Source of the DNA: Winogradskyella sp. KYW1333 | Lineage (GTDB): Bacteria; Bacteroidota; Bacteroidia; Flavobacteriales; Flavobacteriaceae | Length of the DNA: 64,000 nt | Direction: 5' to 3' | Assembly (NCBI RefSeq): GCF_003335675.1 | Contig: NZ_QPHL01000017.1 | Location: 62,001-126,000 of the forward strand | In this document: piece by piece, positions 35,739-44,837 of the stretch | Layout of the letters: the number at the start of each line of letters is the position of its first letter | How positions within the stretch are numbered: position 1 is the stretch's first letter | Made by a program: the position numbers and the translations under genes | Notes under the pieces: generated by a model | Database searches by the model: none | What the model was told of the DNA's origin: nothing | The model's input: the letters and a program-made list of their open reading frames with translations, nothing else

Positions 35739-35777
35739 TCTAAGTTTAGCGACACCGCTACACTATAATTAACAATC

Positions 35778-35809
35778 AAACCCAGGCTAAATAGTCTGGG
35801 TTCTTTTTT
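35778..35809 (+). terminator. Terminator after mscL
   Basis: A near-perfect stem (AACCCAGGCTA / TAGTCTGGGTT, one G-T wobble) with a 2-base loop followed by CTTTTTT. It lies 40 bases past the mscL stop. Confidence 0.85.
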
Positions 35810-35922
35810 AAAATAAAGTTAATTAATTAACATCTCGATTTTTTTTGTTAAAAGCCTTGATATTATTTAAAAGAAGGAATTGTTTTTGTTTAATTTTACG
35901 GCATAATTATTAATTATAAAAA

Positions 35923-36912
35923 ATGAAAGTAGCTGTTGTTGGTGCAACCGGATTAGTAGGTAATGTAATGCTAAAAGTGCTAGAAGAGCGTAATTTCCCA
36001 GTAGATGAATTATTGCTGGTGGCTTCTGAGCGTTCTGTTGGTAAGAAAATTGACTTTAAAGGAAATCCTATTGAGGTTATTAGCATTCCAACAGCAATTA
36101 AAGAAAAACCTGATATTGCATTATTTTCTGCTGGAGGTGGTACGTCATTAGAGTGGGCTCCAAAATTTGCAAAAGTTGGAACAACAGTAATAGATAATTC
36201 TTCCGCATGGCGAATGGACCAAACTAAAAAATTAGTAGTTCCAGAAATTAATGCAACTGAATTAGGTAAAGAAGATAAAATAATTGCAAATCCTAATTGT
36301 TCTACCATACAAATGGTTATGGCGTTAGCGCCACTTCATAAAAAATACAAGATTAGACGTATAGTTGTTTCAACCTATCAATCCGTTTCAGGAACAGGTG
36401 TAAAAGCTGTGGAACAACTAGAAAATGAAATTGCCGGCAAAAAAGGAGATATGGCCTATCATTATCCTATACATAAAAACGCTATTCCTCATTGTGATGT
36501 ATTTGAAGATAATGGTTATACCAAAGAAGAAATGAAATTGGTAAGAGAGACTCAAAAAATCTTAGACGATAGAACAATTGCCGTAACTGCTACAGCAGTA
36601 CGGATACCAACTGCAGGCGGACACAGTGAAGCTGTCAATGTAGAATTTGAAAACGATTTTAATCTAGATGAGGTTAGATCATTATTAAACAACACAGAGG
36701 GTGTAACCATACAAGACAATCTTGATGTGAATGTCTATCCAATGCCAATGTTCGCAAATGGTAAAGATGATGTATTCGTAGGCAGAATAAGAAGAGACAC
36801 CTCTCAGCCTAACAGCTTAAATCTTTGGGTGGTTAGCGACAATCTTAGAAAAGGCGCAGCAACCAATACAGTGCAAATTGCAGAGTATCTTGTTAATAAT
36901 CGCCTGGTGTAA
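35923..36912 (+). CDS. asd: Aspartate-semialdehyde dehydrogenase
   Basis: A 329-residue enzyme of lysine, threonine, methionine and diaminopimelate synthesis. The NADP-binding AVVGATGLVGNVML is at residues 4-17, the nucleophile is Cys126 in NPNCSTIQMV, and RIPTAGGHSEAVNVEF holds the catalytic His. Normal length. Its gap of 152 bases to the next gene shows no strong regulatory motif. Confidence 0.95.
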   Translation: MKVAVVGATGLVGNVMLKVLEERNFPVDELLLVASERSVGKKIDFKGNPIEVISIPTAIKEKPDIALFSAGGGTSLEWAPKFAKVGTTVIDNSSAWRMDQTKKLVVPEINATELGKEDKIIANPNCSTIQMVMALAPLHKKYKIRRIVVSTYQSVSGTGVKAVEQLENEIAGKKGDMAYHYPIHKNAIPHCDVFEDNGYTKEEMKLVRETQKILDDRTIAVTATAVRIPTAGGHSEAVNVEFENDFNLDEVRSLLNNTEGVTIQDNLDVNVYPMPMFANGKDDVFVGRIRRDTSQPNSLNLWVVSDNLRKGAATNTVQIAEYLVNNRLV

Positions 36913-37064
36913 CTAAATCCCTTAAACCCTTAGTGTTCTTTTATAACGAACCCAAAAGGTGAGTTGTTTTTCTCATTCAGCATTTATGAGTTTTGCTATT
37001 GATTAAAAGTTAGTAAATGGTTATATTGTCTGTTAGCATTTTTAATCAATTGAAATTCTGAAGT

Positions 37065-39230
37065 ATGAAAAAAACACTCTTTTTCTCTGCCCTAGTATTT
37101 ATTTTTGTATCATGCAAAAATGAATCTAAATCTTTGAAAACCGTAAGTGTAAATTATCCTGAAACCAAAAAAGTCGATACCATTGACACTTATTTCGGCG
37201 AGCAAGTTGCCGATCCTTATCGTTGGTTAGAAGACGACAGAAGTGAAGAAACAGAAAAATGGGTTAGCCAACAAAACGAAGCAGCCTTTGGGTTTTTGGA
37301 TAACATTCCTTATCGCGAAGAATTAAAGGAACGTCTAACGAAATTATGGAACTATGAAAAAATTGGTGCTCCATATACAGAGGGAGATTATACCTATTTT
37401 TCAAAAAACGATGGTCTTCAAAATCAATCAGTAATTTTTAGATATAAAAAAGGAACCGATGCCGAAACTGCAGAAATTTTCATTGATCCTAATAAGTTTA
37501 AGGATGATGGCACTATTTCACTTGGAAGCTTAAGTTTTTCTAAAAACGGGCAAATACTTGCTTATTCAATTTCCGAGGGCGGAAGTGATTGGAGAAAAAT
37601 TTTGGTGATGGACGTTGAATCTAAAGAGATTATGGAGGATACCTTAGTTGATATTAAATTCAGCGGTATGTCTTGGTATAAGGATGAGGGGTTCTATTAT
37701 TCTAGCTATGACAAACCAAAGGGAAGTGAGCTTTCCGCAAAGACAGATCAGCATAAAGTATATTATCATAAGTTAGGAACAAAACAGTCTGAAGACCAAT
37801 TAATTTATGGTGGTACACCTGAAGAAAAACACCGTTATATCTATGCTGGTGTAACTGAAGATGATAAATATTTAGTAATTACGCCTAGAGTTTCTACTTC
37901 TGGTAATAAGCTTTATATAAAAGACCTTTCAGAAGCAAATGCACCTTTAGTTGAAATATTGGGGCATACTGATTCAGATTCTAATATTATTGAAAATGAG
38001 GGCTCTAAGTTATTTATAATGACAAACCTTAACGCACCTAATCAAAGAGTGGTTACTGTTGATGCTTCAAATCCTTCACCTGAAAACTGGATGGATTTTA
38101 TTCCAGAAACAGAAAACGTGTTAAGACCTTCAACTGCTGGCGGATATTTCTTTGCCGTATATATGATAGATGCGGTTTCAAAGGTTTTTCAATATGACTA
38201 TAAGGGTAGTTTGGTGAGAGAGGTTGAATTACCTGGTGTGGGTTCGGCAGGAGGTTTTGGTGCAAAAAGAAAAGAAAAAGAACTTTACTTTTCCTTTACA
38301 AATTATACCACACCTGGAAGCATTTATAAATACAATATTTCAAATGGTACTTCAAAACTATTTAGAAAACCAAATATAGATTTTGATTCTGAAAATTATG
38401 AAAGTACGCAAGTATTTTATTCGTCTAAGGACGGAACAAAGGTCCCTATGATAATTACTCATAAAAAAGGGTTAGAATTAAATGGCAAAAACCCAACAAT
38501 ACTATATGGTTATGGAGGATTTAATATTTCTCTTACTCCTAGTTTTAGAATTACTAATGCGGTTTGGATGGAGCAGGGTGGTATTTATGCGGTACCTAAT
38601 TTACGTGGTGGTGGTGAATACGGTAAAGCGTGGCATGATGCAGGAACCCAAATGAAAAAACAAAACGTATTTGATGATTTTATAGCCGCTGCAGAATATC
38701 TTATTGATAACAATTACACATCTTCGGAATATTTAGCAATAAGAGGTGGTTCTAACGGTGGTTTGCTAGTTGGTGCTACGATGACCCAAAGACCGGATTT
38801 AATGAAAGTAGCTTTACCTGCGGTTGGCGTTTTAGACATGTTGCGTTATCATACATTTACCGCGGGTGCTGGTTGGGCCTATGATTATGGTACAGCACAA
38901 GACAGTAAGGAAATGTTTAATTATTTAAAAGGGTATTCTCCGGTACATAATGTAAAGAAGGGTGCTGAATATCCAGCTACATTGGTAACAACTGGCGATC
39001 ATGACGATAGAGTTGTGCCGGCACATAGTTTTAAGTTCGTTGCAGAATTACAAAGCAAACAAGCAGGGAAATCACCAACACTTATTAGAATTGAAACTGA
39101 TGCTGGTCATGGAGCAGGAACTCCTGTCTCAAAACAAATTGAGCAAGCAGTTGATATTTTTGGCTTCACGTTATATAATATGGGCTTTGATGTGCTCCCA
39201 GGTAAATTAAACAAGAAGATTAAAGGATAG
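37065..39230 (+). CDS. Prolyl oligopeptidase family serine peptidase, lipoprotein
   Basis: A 721-residue S9A peptidase that cuts short peptides after proline. A lipoprotein signal ([19 protein letters not shown]) with Cys17 as the lipid-bearing residue places it in the periplasm or outer membrane. The beta-propeller fills residues about 90-450 ([27 protein letters not shown] precedes it, split here for length: [15 protein letters not shown] then [10 protein letters not shown]). The catalytic triad is Ser563 in [10 protein letters not shown], an Asp in [11 protein letters not shown] (near 647) and His682 in DAGHGAGTP. Length and triad fit the family. Its role is probably peptide scavenging. 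Confidence 0.93.
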   Translation: MKKTLFFSALVFIFVSCKNESKSLKTVSVNYPETKKVDTIDTYFGEQVADPYRWLEDDRSEETEKWVSQQNEAAFGFLDNIPYREELKERLTKLWNYEKIGAPYTEGDYTYFSKNDGLQNQSVIFRYKKGTDAETAEIFIDPNKFKDDGTISLGSLSFSKNGQILAYSISEGGSDWRKILVMDVESKEIMEDTLVDIKFSGMSWYKDEGFYYSSYDKPKGSELSAKTDQHKVYYHKLGTKQSEDQLIYGGTPEEKHRYIYAGVTEDDKYLVITPRVSTSGNKLYIKDLSEANAPLVEILGHTDSDSNIIENEGSKLFIMTNLNAPNQRVVTVDASNPSPENWMDFIPETENVLRPSTAGGYFFAVYMIDAVSKVFQYDYKGSLVREVELPGVGSAGGFGAKRKEKELYFSFTNYTTPGSIYKYNISNGTSKLFRKPNIDFDSENYESTQVFYSSKDGTKVPMIITHKKGLELNGKNPTILYGYGGFNISLTPSFRITNAVWMEQGGIYAVPNLRGGGEYGKAWHDAGTQMKKQNVFDDFIAAAEYLIDNNYTSSEYLAIRGGSNGGLLVGATMTQRPDLMKVALPAVGVLDMLRYHTFTAGAGWAYDYGTAQDSKEMFNYLKGYSPVHNVKKGAEYPATLVTTGDHDDRVVPAHSFKFVAELQSKQAGKSPTLIRIETDAGHGAGTPVSKQIEQAVDIFGFTLYNMGFDVLPGKLNKKIKG

Positions 39231-39366
39231 GTTTAAATAGGGCCCATATACTTGAGCTATTAGCAATTTAGCAAAAAATGATTAGCTTTATAAGCTTGTT
39301 CCCTAGCAATAATTAGGGATATTATGGTTAATCCTGTTTAATTATTTTGCTATTGTCTTTCTTTAC

Positions 39367-40722
39367 ATGAAAAATAAATACGATATATTTTTATTTTCGA
39401 TCCTAACCCTTTTGCTGCTTACGTGTGGTACAGATGATGGTAATAGCGTATTAGAGATAGAAACAAATTCAGACACTGTAGTAATTGAGCAAAATTCACA
39501 AATTGAAATATTTATTTTTCAAAATGACAGTAATATTCCTAATTCAGGACAATTAACTATTACAAGCCCAAGCAAGGGAAATGCACAAATTAATAATAAT
39601 GCTACTCCTAGTGACTTAAGTGATGATAGCATAATTTTTAGTACAATTGCAAATTTGGTTGGTGAAGATAGTTTTCAATACACTATATGCGATGAATCTG
39701 GTAATTGTCAGACAGAAAATGTTTCCGTTACAATTACATCGTTATCTGTAGTTAATGTTTTTGAAGATACACCTCATCAAACATTATCAGAATATAACTT
39801 TTTTGAAGGTAATTTACGTGAGCTGAACCCATCATTTGGCGTTATCCCTTATGATTTAATATCACCTTTATTTTCAGACTACGCCAAGAAAAAACGGTTT
39901 ATATGGATGCCTAACGGAGTAAGCGCCAATTATGTTGAAGATATTTCGCCTATTCGGTTTCCAGAGGGAACATTCTTAATTAAAAACTTTTACTACAATT
40001 CAATTCAACCAAATAATACAACTCGGATTCTAGAAACGAGAATAATGTTTAAAACAAGTGATGGATGGGATTTCGCTAATTACTTGTGGAACGACGATCA
40101 ATCCGAAGCTTTTTTCAGTAACGAAGGTGATTTGGTGGATTTAACATGGCTACAAGGTGAAACTATAAAAAGCACAACTTATAGAATACCATCCAGAGCC
40201 GAGTGCTTTACTTGTCACAATCAATCTGATAGTCCAACACCGATTGGATTAAAGCCTCAGAATATTAATAAAAATTACAATTATTCAACAGGAATAGAAA
40301 ACCAGATTAGAAAATTAATTGATGTTGGGTATTTAAATTCTGATATTCCAGGCAATATTAATTCCACAGTTGGATGGGATGATGACTCACAGCCATTGGA
40401 GCTAAGAGTAAGATCTTATTTAGATATTAATTGTGCACATTGTCACTCTGACAATGGTTATTGTAATTATAGACCAATGCGTTTTGCTTATGGTTTAACC
40501 GATAATCGTGAAAATATTGGTGTTTGTGTAGAACCTGAGACTCAATTCATTCCAAATTCTGATATTGTAAAACCTAACGATACTGATCTTTCAATTTTAT
40601 ATTTTAGATTGAGTACAACTGATGAGTCATTTAGAATGCCTTTATTAGGCAGAACAATAAACCATGACGAAGGTGTAGAGCTTATTGAAGAGTGGATAAA
40701 CTCACTGACGGATTGTGAATAA
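39367..40722 (+). CDS. Diheme c-type cytochrome lipoprotein, SO_2930/HNE_0200-like
   Basis: A 451-residue lipoprotein with a hydrophobic signal and lipobox LLTCG. Residues about 25-125 are a cadherin-like/Ig-like region (EDSFQYTICDESGNCQTENVSVTI). The rest matches the SO_2930-type family: FFEGNLRELNPSFGVIPYDL, YRIPSRAECFTCHNQ and NCAHCHSDNGYC. Two heme c sites are visible: CFTCH (Cys280) and CAHCH (Cys356). In the family these are periplasmic electron-transfer proteins of unknown partner. It lies 10 bases upstream of the large secreted protein and is probably co-transcribed with it. Confidence 0.85.
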   Translation: MKNKYDIFLFSILTLLLLTCGTDDGNSVLEIETNSDTVVIEQNSQIEIFIFQNDSNIPNSGQLTITSPSKGNAQINNNATPSDLSDDSIIFSTIANLVGEDSFQYTICDESGNCQTENVSVTITSLSVVNVFEDTPHQTLSEYNFFEGNLRELNPSFGVIPYDLISPLFSDYAKKKRFIWMPNGVSANYVEDISPIRFPEGTFLIKNFYYNSIQPNNTTRILETRIMFKTSDGWDFANYLWNDDQSEAFFSNEGDLVDLTWLQGETIKSTTYRIPSRAECFTCHNQSDSPTPIGLKPQNINKNYNYSTGIENQIRKLIDVGYLNSDIPGNINSTVGWDDDSQPLELRVRSYLDINCAHCHSDNGYCNYRPMRFAYGLTDNRENIGVCVEPETQFIPNSDIVKPNDTDLSILYFRLSTTDESFRMPLLGRTINHDEGVELIEEWINSLTDCE

Positions 40723-40732
40723 CTATATAACT

Positions 40733-43700
40733 ATGAAAAAAATTACTTTAATAATTGTTGTATTCACCACATTATTCTCTGTAAACGCGCAAGTTTTAAA
40801 TGAGTCTGCAGATTGGCCAAATTCTAATTGGTCAATCACAGGAACGTATGATGCAACTTATCTTTACGAAGACCCTACAACAACTTCGTCTAATTTCTCC
40901 TTTGACGATGATGACGCCAATAGTGGATCAAATAATGACTTGGCTGCTGAATCACCTGTTATTAATTTAACCAATGCTTTTAATGCTGGGGAAATATGGA
41001 TATCAATGGACACAGATTATGTGTTAAATATATTTCAAACAGAAACGCTTACAATTCAATATTGGGATGCTGACACCTCACAGTGGGAAAATTGGAGTAA
41101 TGTCTATGACACAAGTACTGCTGGAGCGCCAAATCAAAACTTCTGTTCCGGACCATTTGTTTCATTAAATCACCCAATCTTAAATATTGCAGCATTTAGT
41201 GAAAACCAATTAACAAACTTTAGGTATAGGATCTATTATCAAGATAATACGTCTTGGGGGTGGGGATTCTGTATAACTTCTCCTGTTTTAACTTCTGCGA
41301 CACCACCTACTTGTCCTGAGCCTATAAATTTAAATGCAATTAATATCACCGAAACGACGGCTGATTTGCAATGGACAGAAAATGGAACAGCAAGCTTATG
41401 GAACCTAGAATGGGGGCCCGCGGGCTTTACTCCTAGCACTGGAACCATGGTTAATGGTTTAACAAGTACAATTTATAATTTAACTGGATTATCTCAAGGT
41501 GTTACATACGATTTTTATGTGCAAGCTGATTGTGGTGGGGGTGACACTTCTTCTCTAGTTGGGCCATTTAATTTTATCACTAGTGCGCCAGGAGCTACCT
41601 GTAGTTCTGCATTTAATATATCTGTTAATGTAGATTGCAACAGTGCTGCACCAACTTCTTTTGATTTTAGTACTGCCACTGATATTGATGCAAACAACGA
41701 AAACCCAACCTGTGACGGGTCAGGGAATTATGGTTACTTTATCAGTTTTCAAGCTCCTGCAATTGGATCAGTGGTTGTAAGGTTTAGTGGCGCTGCTAAT
41801 AGTATAGGATTAGAGGTTTATGACTCTTGTGGCGGTAATTCAGTATCAACTTGTACCAACAATGATTTTAACTCAGGCGACAGTTCAGGAGAAATAACAG
41901 GATTAACAGCTGGCAATACTTATTATGCTGTAATATGGAGAGATCAACAAAACGGCACGGCAGATATCTGTATTGAACAAGGATCTACTTGCCCTTCACC
42001 AAGTAACTTAAATGCTTCAAGTGTTACTATTGATTCCGCTACGTTAAATTGGGTTGAAAACGGTTCAGCACCAGCATGGAATCTAGAATGGGGAACTTCT
42101 GGATTTACACTTGGAACAGGTACAGCAATCAACGATTTAAGTGCTACAAGTTATGCCCTTTCTGCATTAAGTTCGGGTACCTCCTACGATTTTTATGTAC
42201 TGGCTAACTGTGGTAGCGAAACTTCAAATTTCACTGGTCCATTTACTTTTACAACTCAATCTCCTGCGAGAATTAATTTTAACCCACAACCTATAACCGT
42301 GAGTGGTACTTATGATATGGCTATTGTTGATATGGACGGTGATTTTTTAGATGATATAGTTACAGTTTCAGCTTCAAATATTAATATTCAGAAACAAAAT
42401 AGTGATGGTTCATTTACCAATATCAATATTGCAACTCCAAACGCAAATTTTTTACCAAGTTGGAGTATTGCTGCGGCAGATTTTGATGCTAATGGTAAAA
42501 CAGATTTGCTTTATGGTGCTGGTAGTGGTGTTTCGTTTATGCAGGCCAGTAATGATGGTATGAGTTTTACTCAGCAGGCAACCACTCAATATACTTTCTC
42601 TCAACGTTCTAATTTCGTAGATATTAATAATGATGGAAATTTAGATGCCTTTGTATGTCATGATGTAGAACCAAACGTTTACTTCATAAATGACGGAACA
42701 GGAAACTTGACATTCTATCAGTCAGATATCACAACTGGCGCGCCATATTCATTGGGTAATTTTCCTTCTGGAGGTGACTATGGGTCTATCTGGATTGATT
42801 ACAATAACGACAGAAATATAGATTTGTTTATTGCAAAATGTGGAGGGTCTGAAGAAAGACGTACGAATATGATGTTAACTAACAATGGTAATGATTCATA
42901 TAGTGAAAATGCTGCCGCAATTGGACTAGCCGACCCAATGCAAACATGGTCATCAGCTTGGGGTGATTTTGATAATGATGGTGATATGGATGTTTTTGTT
43001 GGCGCAAGTTCTGGTGATCACAAATTGATGAGGAATAATGGATTTACTGATGACGGCAACCCAAATAATGATTACACATTTACTGATGTAACTATTGGCG
43101 CTGGAGTATCAACTGCTCCAACTGGCTGGGAAAGCTCTGCCTTTGATATAGATAATGACGGATACTTGGATATTATTGCAAATGGCACAATACTTTATGG
43201 GAAAGGCGATTTAACTTTTGAAGATGCCGACCCAAATCAAATAAATTATAAAAATGGTGCCTTTGGCGACTTAAATAATGATGGGTTTATAGATACTTTT
43301 TATAACGGAATTAGATACTATAATCAAGGTAATTCTAACAACTGGGTAAAAATTAATACAGTTGGAAACGTAAGTAATATCAATGGTATTGGCGCTCGAG
43401 TTGAAGTACACACTCCTAATGGTGTACAGATTAGAGATGTGCGTAGTGGTGAAGGATTTGAGTTTATGAGTAGTCTGAACACACATTTTGGACTAGGCTC
43501 CGAAACACAGATTGACAATATCATTATTTATTGGCCTTCAGGTATAATTGATAATATACCTAACCCAACTAGTAATACAACACATAATATCATTGAGGGC
43601 GCTTTCTTAAGTGTGGATGACGAAACAATTACTGATTTCACAGTTTATCCAAATCCTGTTGATGATGTTTTGAATATTAATTCTATCAATGATCTTTCTG

Positions 43701-43858
43701 AAGGTGTCGTTACAATATTTGATATTCAAGGCAAGGTTGTTTTGAATCAAAAACATGAAATAGATAAATTGGATGTGTCAAATCTTGAAGCAGGTATTTA
43801 TGTCCTTAGACTTGAAAACCATGGTAAACTGAGCATTCAGAAGTTTGTGAAAAAATAA
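40733..43858 (+). CDS. T9SS-secreted protein with fibronectin III, FG-GAP/VCBS repeats and ASPIC/UnbV domain
   Basis: A 1041-residue secreted protein. A signal peptide (MKKITLIIVVFTTLFSVNAQ) is followed by an N-terminal region that is a beta-sandwich by its residues, then two fibronectin III units (each starting near CPxPxNLNAxxIT and ending YDFYVxA). FG-GAP/VCBS repeats with DxDxDG calcium loops follow (VDMDGDFLDD, DINNDGNLD, DFDNDGDMDVF, DIDNDGYLD). The ASPIC/UnbV domain is GIGARVEV .. FGLGSE .. IIYWPSG. The last 80 residues are a type IX sorting domain (VYPNPVDDVLNI .. GIYVLRL). It should be displayed on or released from the cell surface. An upstream in-frame Met (40715) adds six residues before the signal and is less likely. 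Confidence 0.93.
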   Translation: MKKITLIIVVFTTLFSVNAQVLNESADWPNSNWSITGTYDATYLYEDPTTTSSNFSFDDDDANSGSNNDLAAESPVINLTNAFNAGEIWISMDTDYVLNIFQTETLTIQYWDADTSQWENWSNVYDTSTAGAPNQNFCSGPFVSLNHPILNIAAFSENQLTNFRYRIYYQDNTSWGWGFCITSPVLTSATPPTCPEPINLNAINITETTADLQWTENGTASLWNLEWGPAGFTPSTGTMVNGLTSTIYNLTGLSQGVTYDFYVQADCGGGDTSSLVGPFNFITSAPGATCSSAFNISVNVDCNSAAPTSFDFSTATDIDANNENPTCDGSGNYGYFISFQAPAIGSVVVRFSGAANSIGLEVYDSCGGNSVSTCTNNDFNSGDSSGEITGLTAGNTYYAVIWRDQQNGTADICIEQGSTCPSPSNLNASSVTIDSATLNWVENGSAPAWNLEWGTSGFTLGTGTAINDLSATSYALSALSSGTSYDFYVLANCGSETSNFTGPFTFTTQSPARINFNPQPITVSGTYDMAIVDMDGDFLDDIVTVSASNINIQKQNSDGSFTNINIATPNANFLPSWSIAAADFDANGKTDLLYGAGSGVSFMQASNDGMSFTQQATTQYTFSQRSNFVDINNDGNLDAFVCHDVEPNVYFINDGTGNLTFYQSDITTGAPYSLGNFPSGGDYGSIWIDYNNDRNIDLFIAKCGGSEERRTNMMLTNNGNDSYSENAAAIGLADPMQTWSSAWGDFDNDGDMDVFVGASSGDHKLMRNNGFTDDGNPNNDYTFTDVTIGAGVSTAPTGWESSAFDIDNDGYLDIIANGTILYGKGDLTFEDADPNQINYKNGAFGDLNNDGFIDTFYNGIRYYNQGNSNNWVKINTVGNVSNINGIGARVEVHTPNGVQIRDVRSGEGFEFMSSLNTHFGLGSETQIDNIIIYWPSGIIDNIPNPTSNTTHNIIEGAFLSVDDETITDFTVYPNPVDDVLNINSINDLSEGVVTIFDIQGKVVLNQKHEIDKLDVSNLEAGIYVLRLENHGKLSIQKFVKK

Positions 43859-43877
43859 TATTTATACACTTATTCTT

Positions 43878-43908
43878 AAAACCGTTTGAGAAATCAAGCG
43901 GTTTTTTT
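43878..43908 (+). terminator. Terminator after the ASPIC/UnbV gene
   Basis: Stem AACCGTTTGA / TCAAGCGGTT (one G-T wobble), 4-base loop and a seven-T run, 20 bases past the stop. It ends 16 bases before the ABC ATPase start codon. Confidence 0.87.
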
Positions 43909-43924
43909 GTGGTATTTTTGCAAT

Positions 43925-44836
43925 ATGCTTCAAGTTAAAAATGTCTCTTTCACTTATACCAAAAGCAAGGTTTTAAATAATATAAGCTTTGATCTTGCTA
44001 AGGGTAAAACTTTAGCTATTATCGGAGAAAGTGGTTCTGGGAAAAGCACCTTATTAAAGCTAATTTATGGTGAATTTGATTTAAAAGAAGGTGAAGTGTG
44101 GTGGAATAATAAACAGGTCTTAGGTCCAGCATTCAATCTTATTGTAGGTTATGATTTTATGAAATATGTTACCCAAGAATTCGACTTGATGCCTTACACC
44201 ACAGTTGAAGAAAATGTTGGGAAGCACCTTTCGCGCTTTTATCCAGAACAAAAAGAAAAACGAACTAAAGAATTGCTCAGAGTTGTAGAACTTGAAGCTT
44301 TTGCCAATACCAAAGTGAAAAATCTAAGTGGTGGACAAAAACAACGTGTGGCCTTAGCTAGGGCATTAGCAAAAGAACCCGAAATATTGTTATTAGATGA
44401 ACCCTTCAGCCATATAGACAATTTTAAAAAACAATCTTTGCGAAGAAGTATTTTCAGTTACTTAAGAAAAAACAGTATCAGCTGTCTGATTGCTACCCAC
44501 GATAAAAATGATGTTTTAGGGTTCGCTGATGACATGATTGTTCTAGATGAGAAAAAAATTGTAATAAAAGATACACCACAGAACGTATATCGTAATCCAA
44601 AACTACCTCTGGTGGCTTCGTTTTTTGAGGAATTTTCAATCATTGACGGAGTAATATATTATGCTCATCAACTACAAATTGTAGAAAATTCCAAACATGA
44701 AGCTGAGGTTAAAAGATCCTATTTTAATGGGAAGAATTGGTTGATTGAGGCTACGCACCAATCCAATTCTATTTTTATTGAACACCATTGCAAATTAAAA
44801 CCGAATAGCTCCTTATTTTTTAAAATATTCCAGTAG
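43925..44836 (+). CDS. ABC transporter ATP-binding protein (orphan)
   Basis: A 303-residue ATPase. Walker A is GESGSGKST at residues 35-43, the signature is LSGGQKQRVALARALA, and Walker B is ILLLDEPFSHID. The C-terminal 70 residues are an accessory domain that I cannot assign. The domain order resembles PotA-type import ATPases, but no permease or binding protein lies nearby, so its transporter is unknown. The start at 43925 gives MLQVKNVSFTY; an upstream TTG/ATG extension overlaps the terminator. Confidence 0.87.
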   Translation: MLQVKNVSFTYTKSKVLNNISFDLAKGKTLAIIGESGSGKSTLLKLIYGEFDLKEGEVWWNNKQVLGPAFNLIVGYDFMKYVTQEFDLMPYTTVEENVGKHLSRFYPEQKEKRTKELLRVVELEAFANTKVKNLSGGQKQRVALARALAKEPEILLLDEPFSHIDNFKKQSLRRSIFSYLRKNSISCLIATHDKNDVLGFADDMIVLDEKKIVIKDTPQNVYRNPKLPLVASFFEEFSIIDGVIYYAHQLQIVENSKHEAEVKRSYFNGKNWLIEATHQSNSIFIEHHCKLKPNSSLFFKIFQ

Positions 44837-44837
44837 A

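Noticed and set aside
41239-42132. Several minus-strand ORFs of 60-70 codons inside the ASPIC/UnbV gene
   Set aside because: They mirror the repeated fibronectin segments of the sense strand and have no independent signals.
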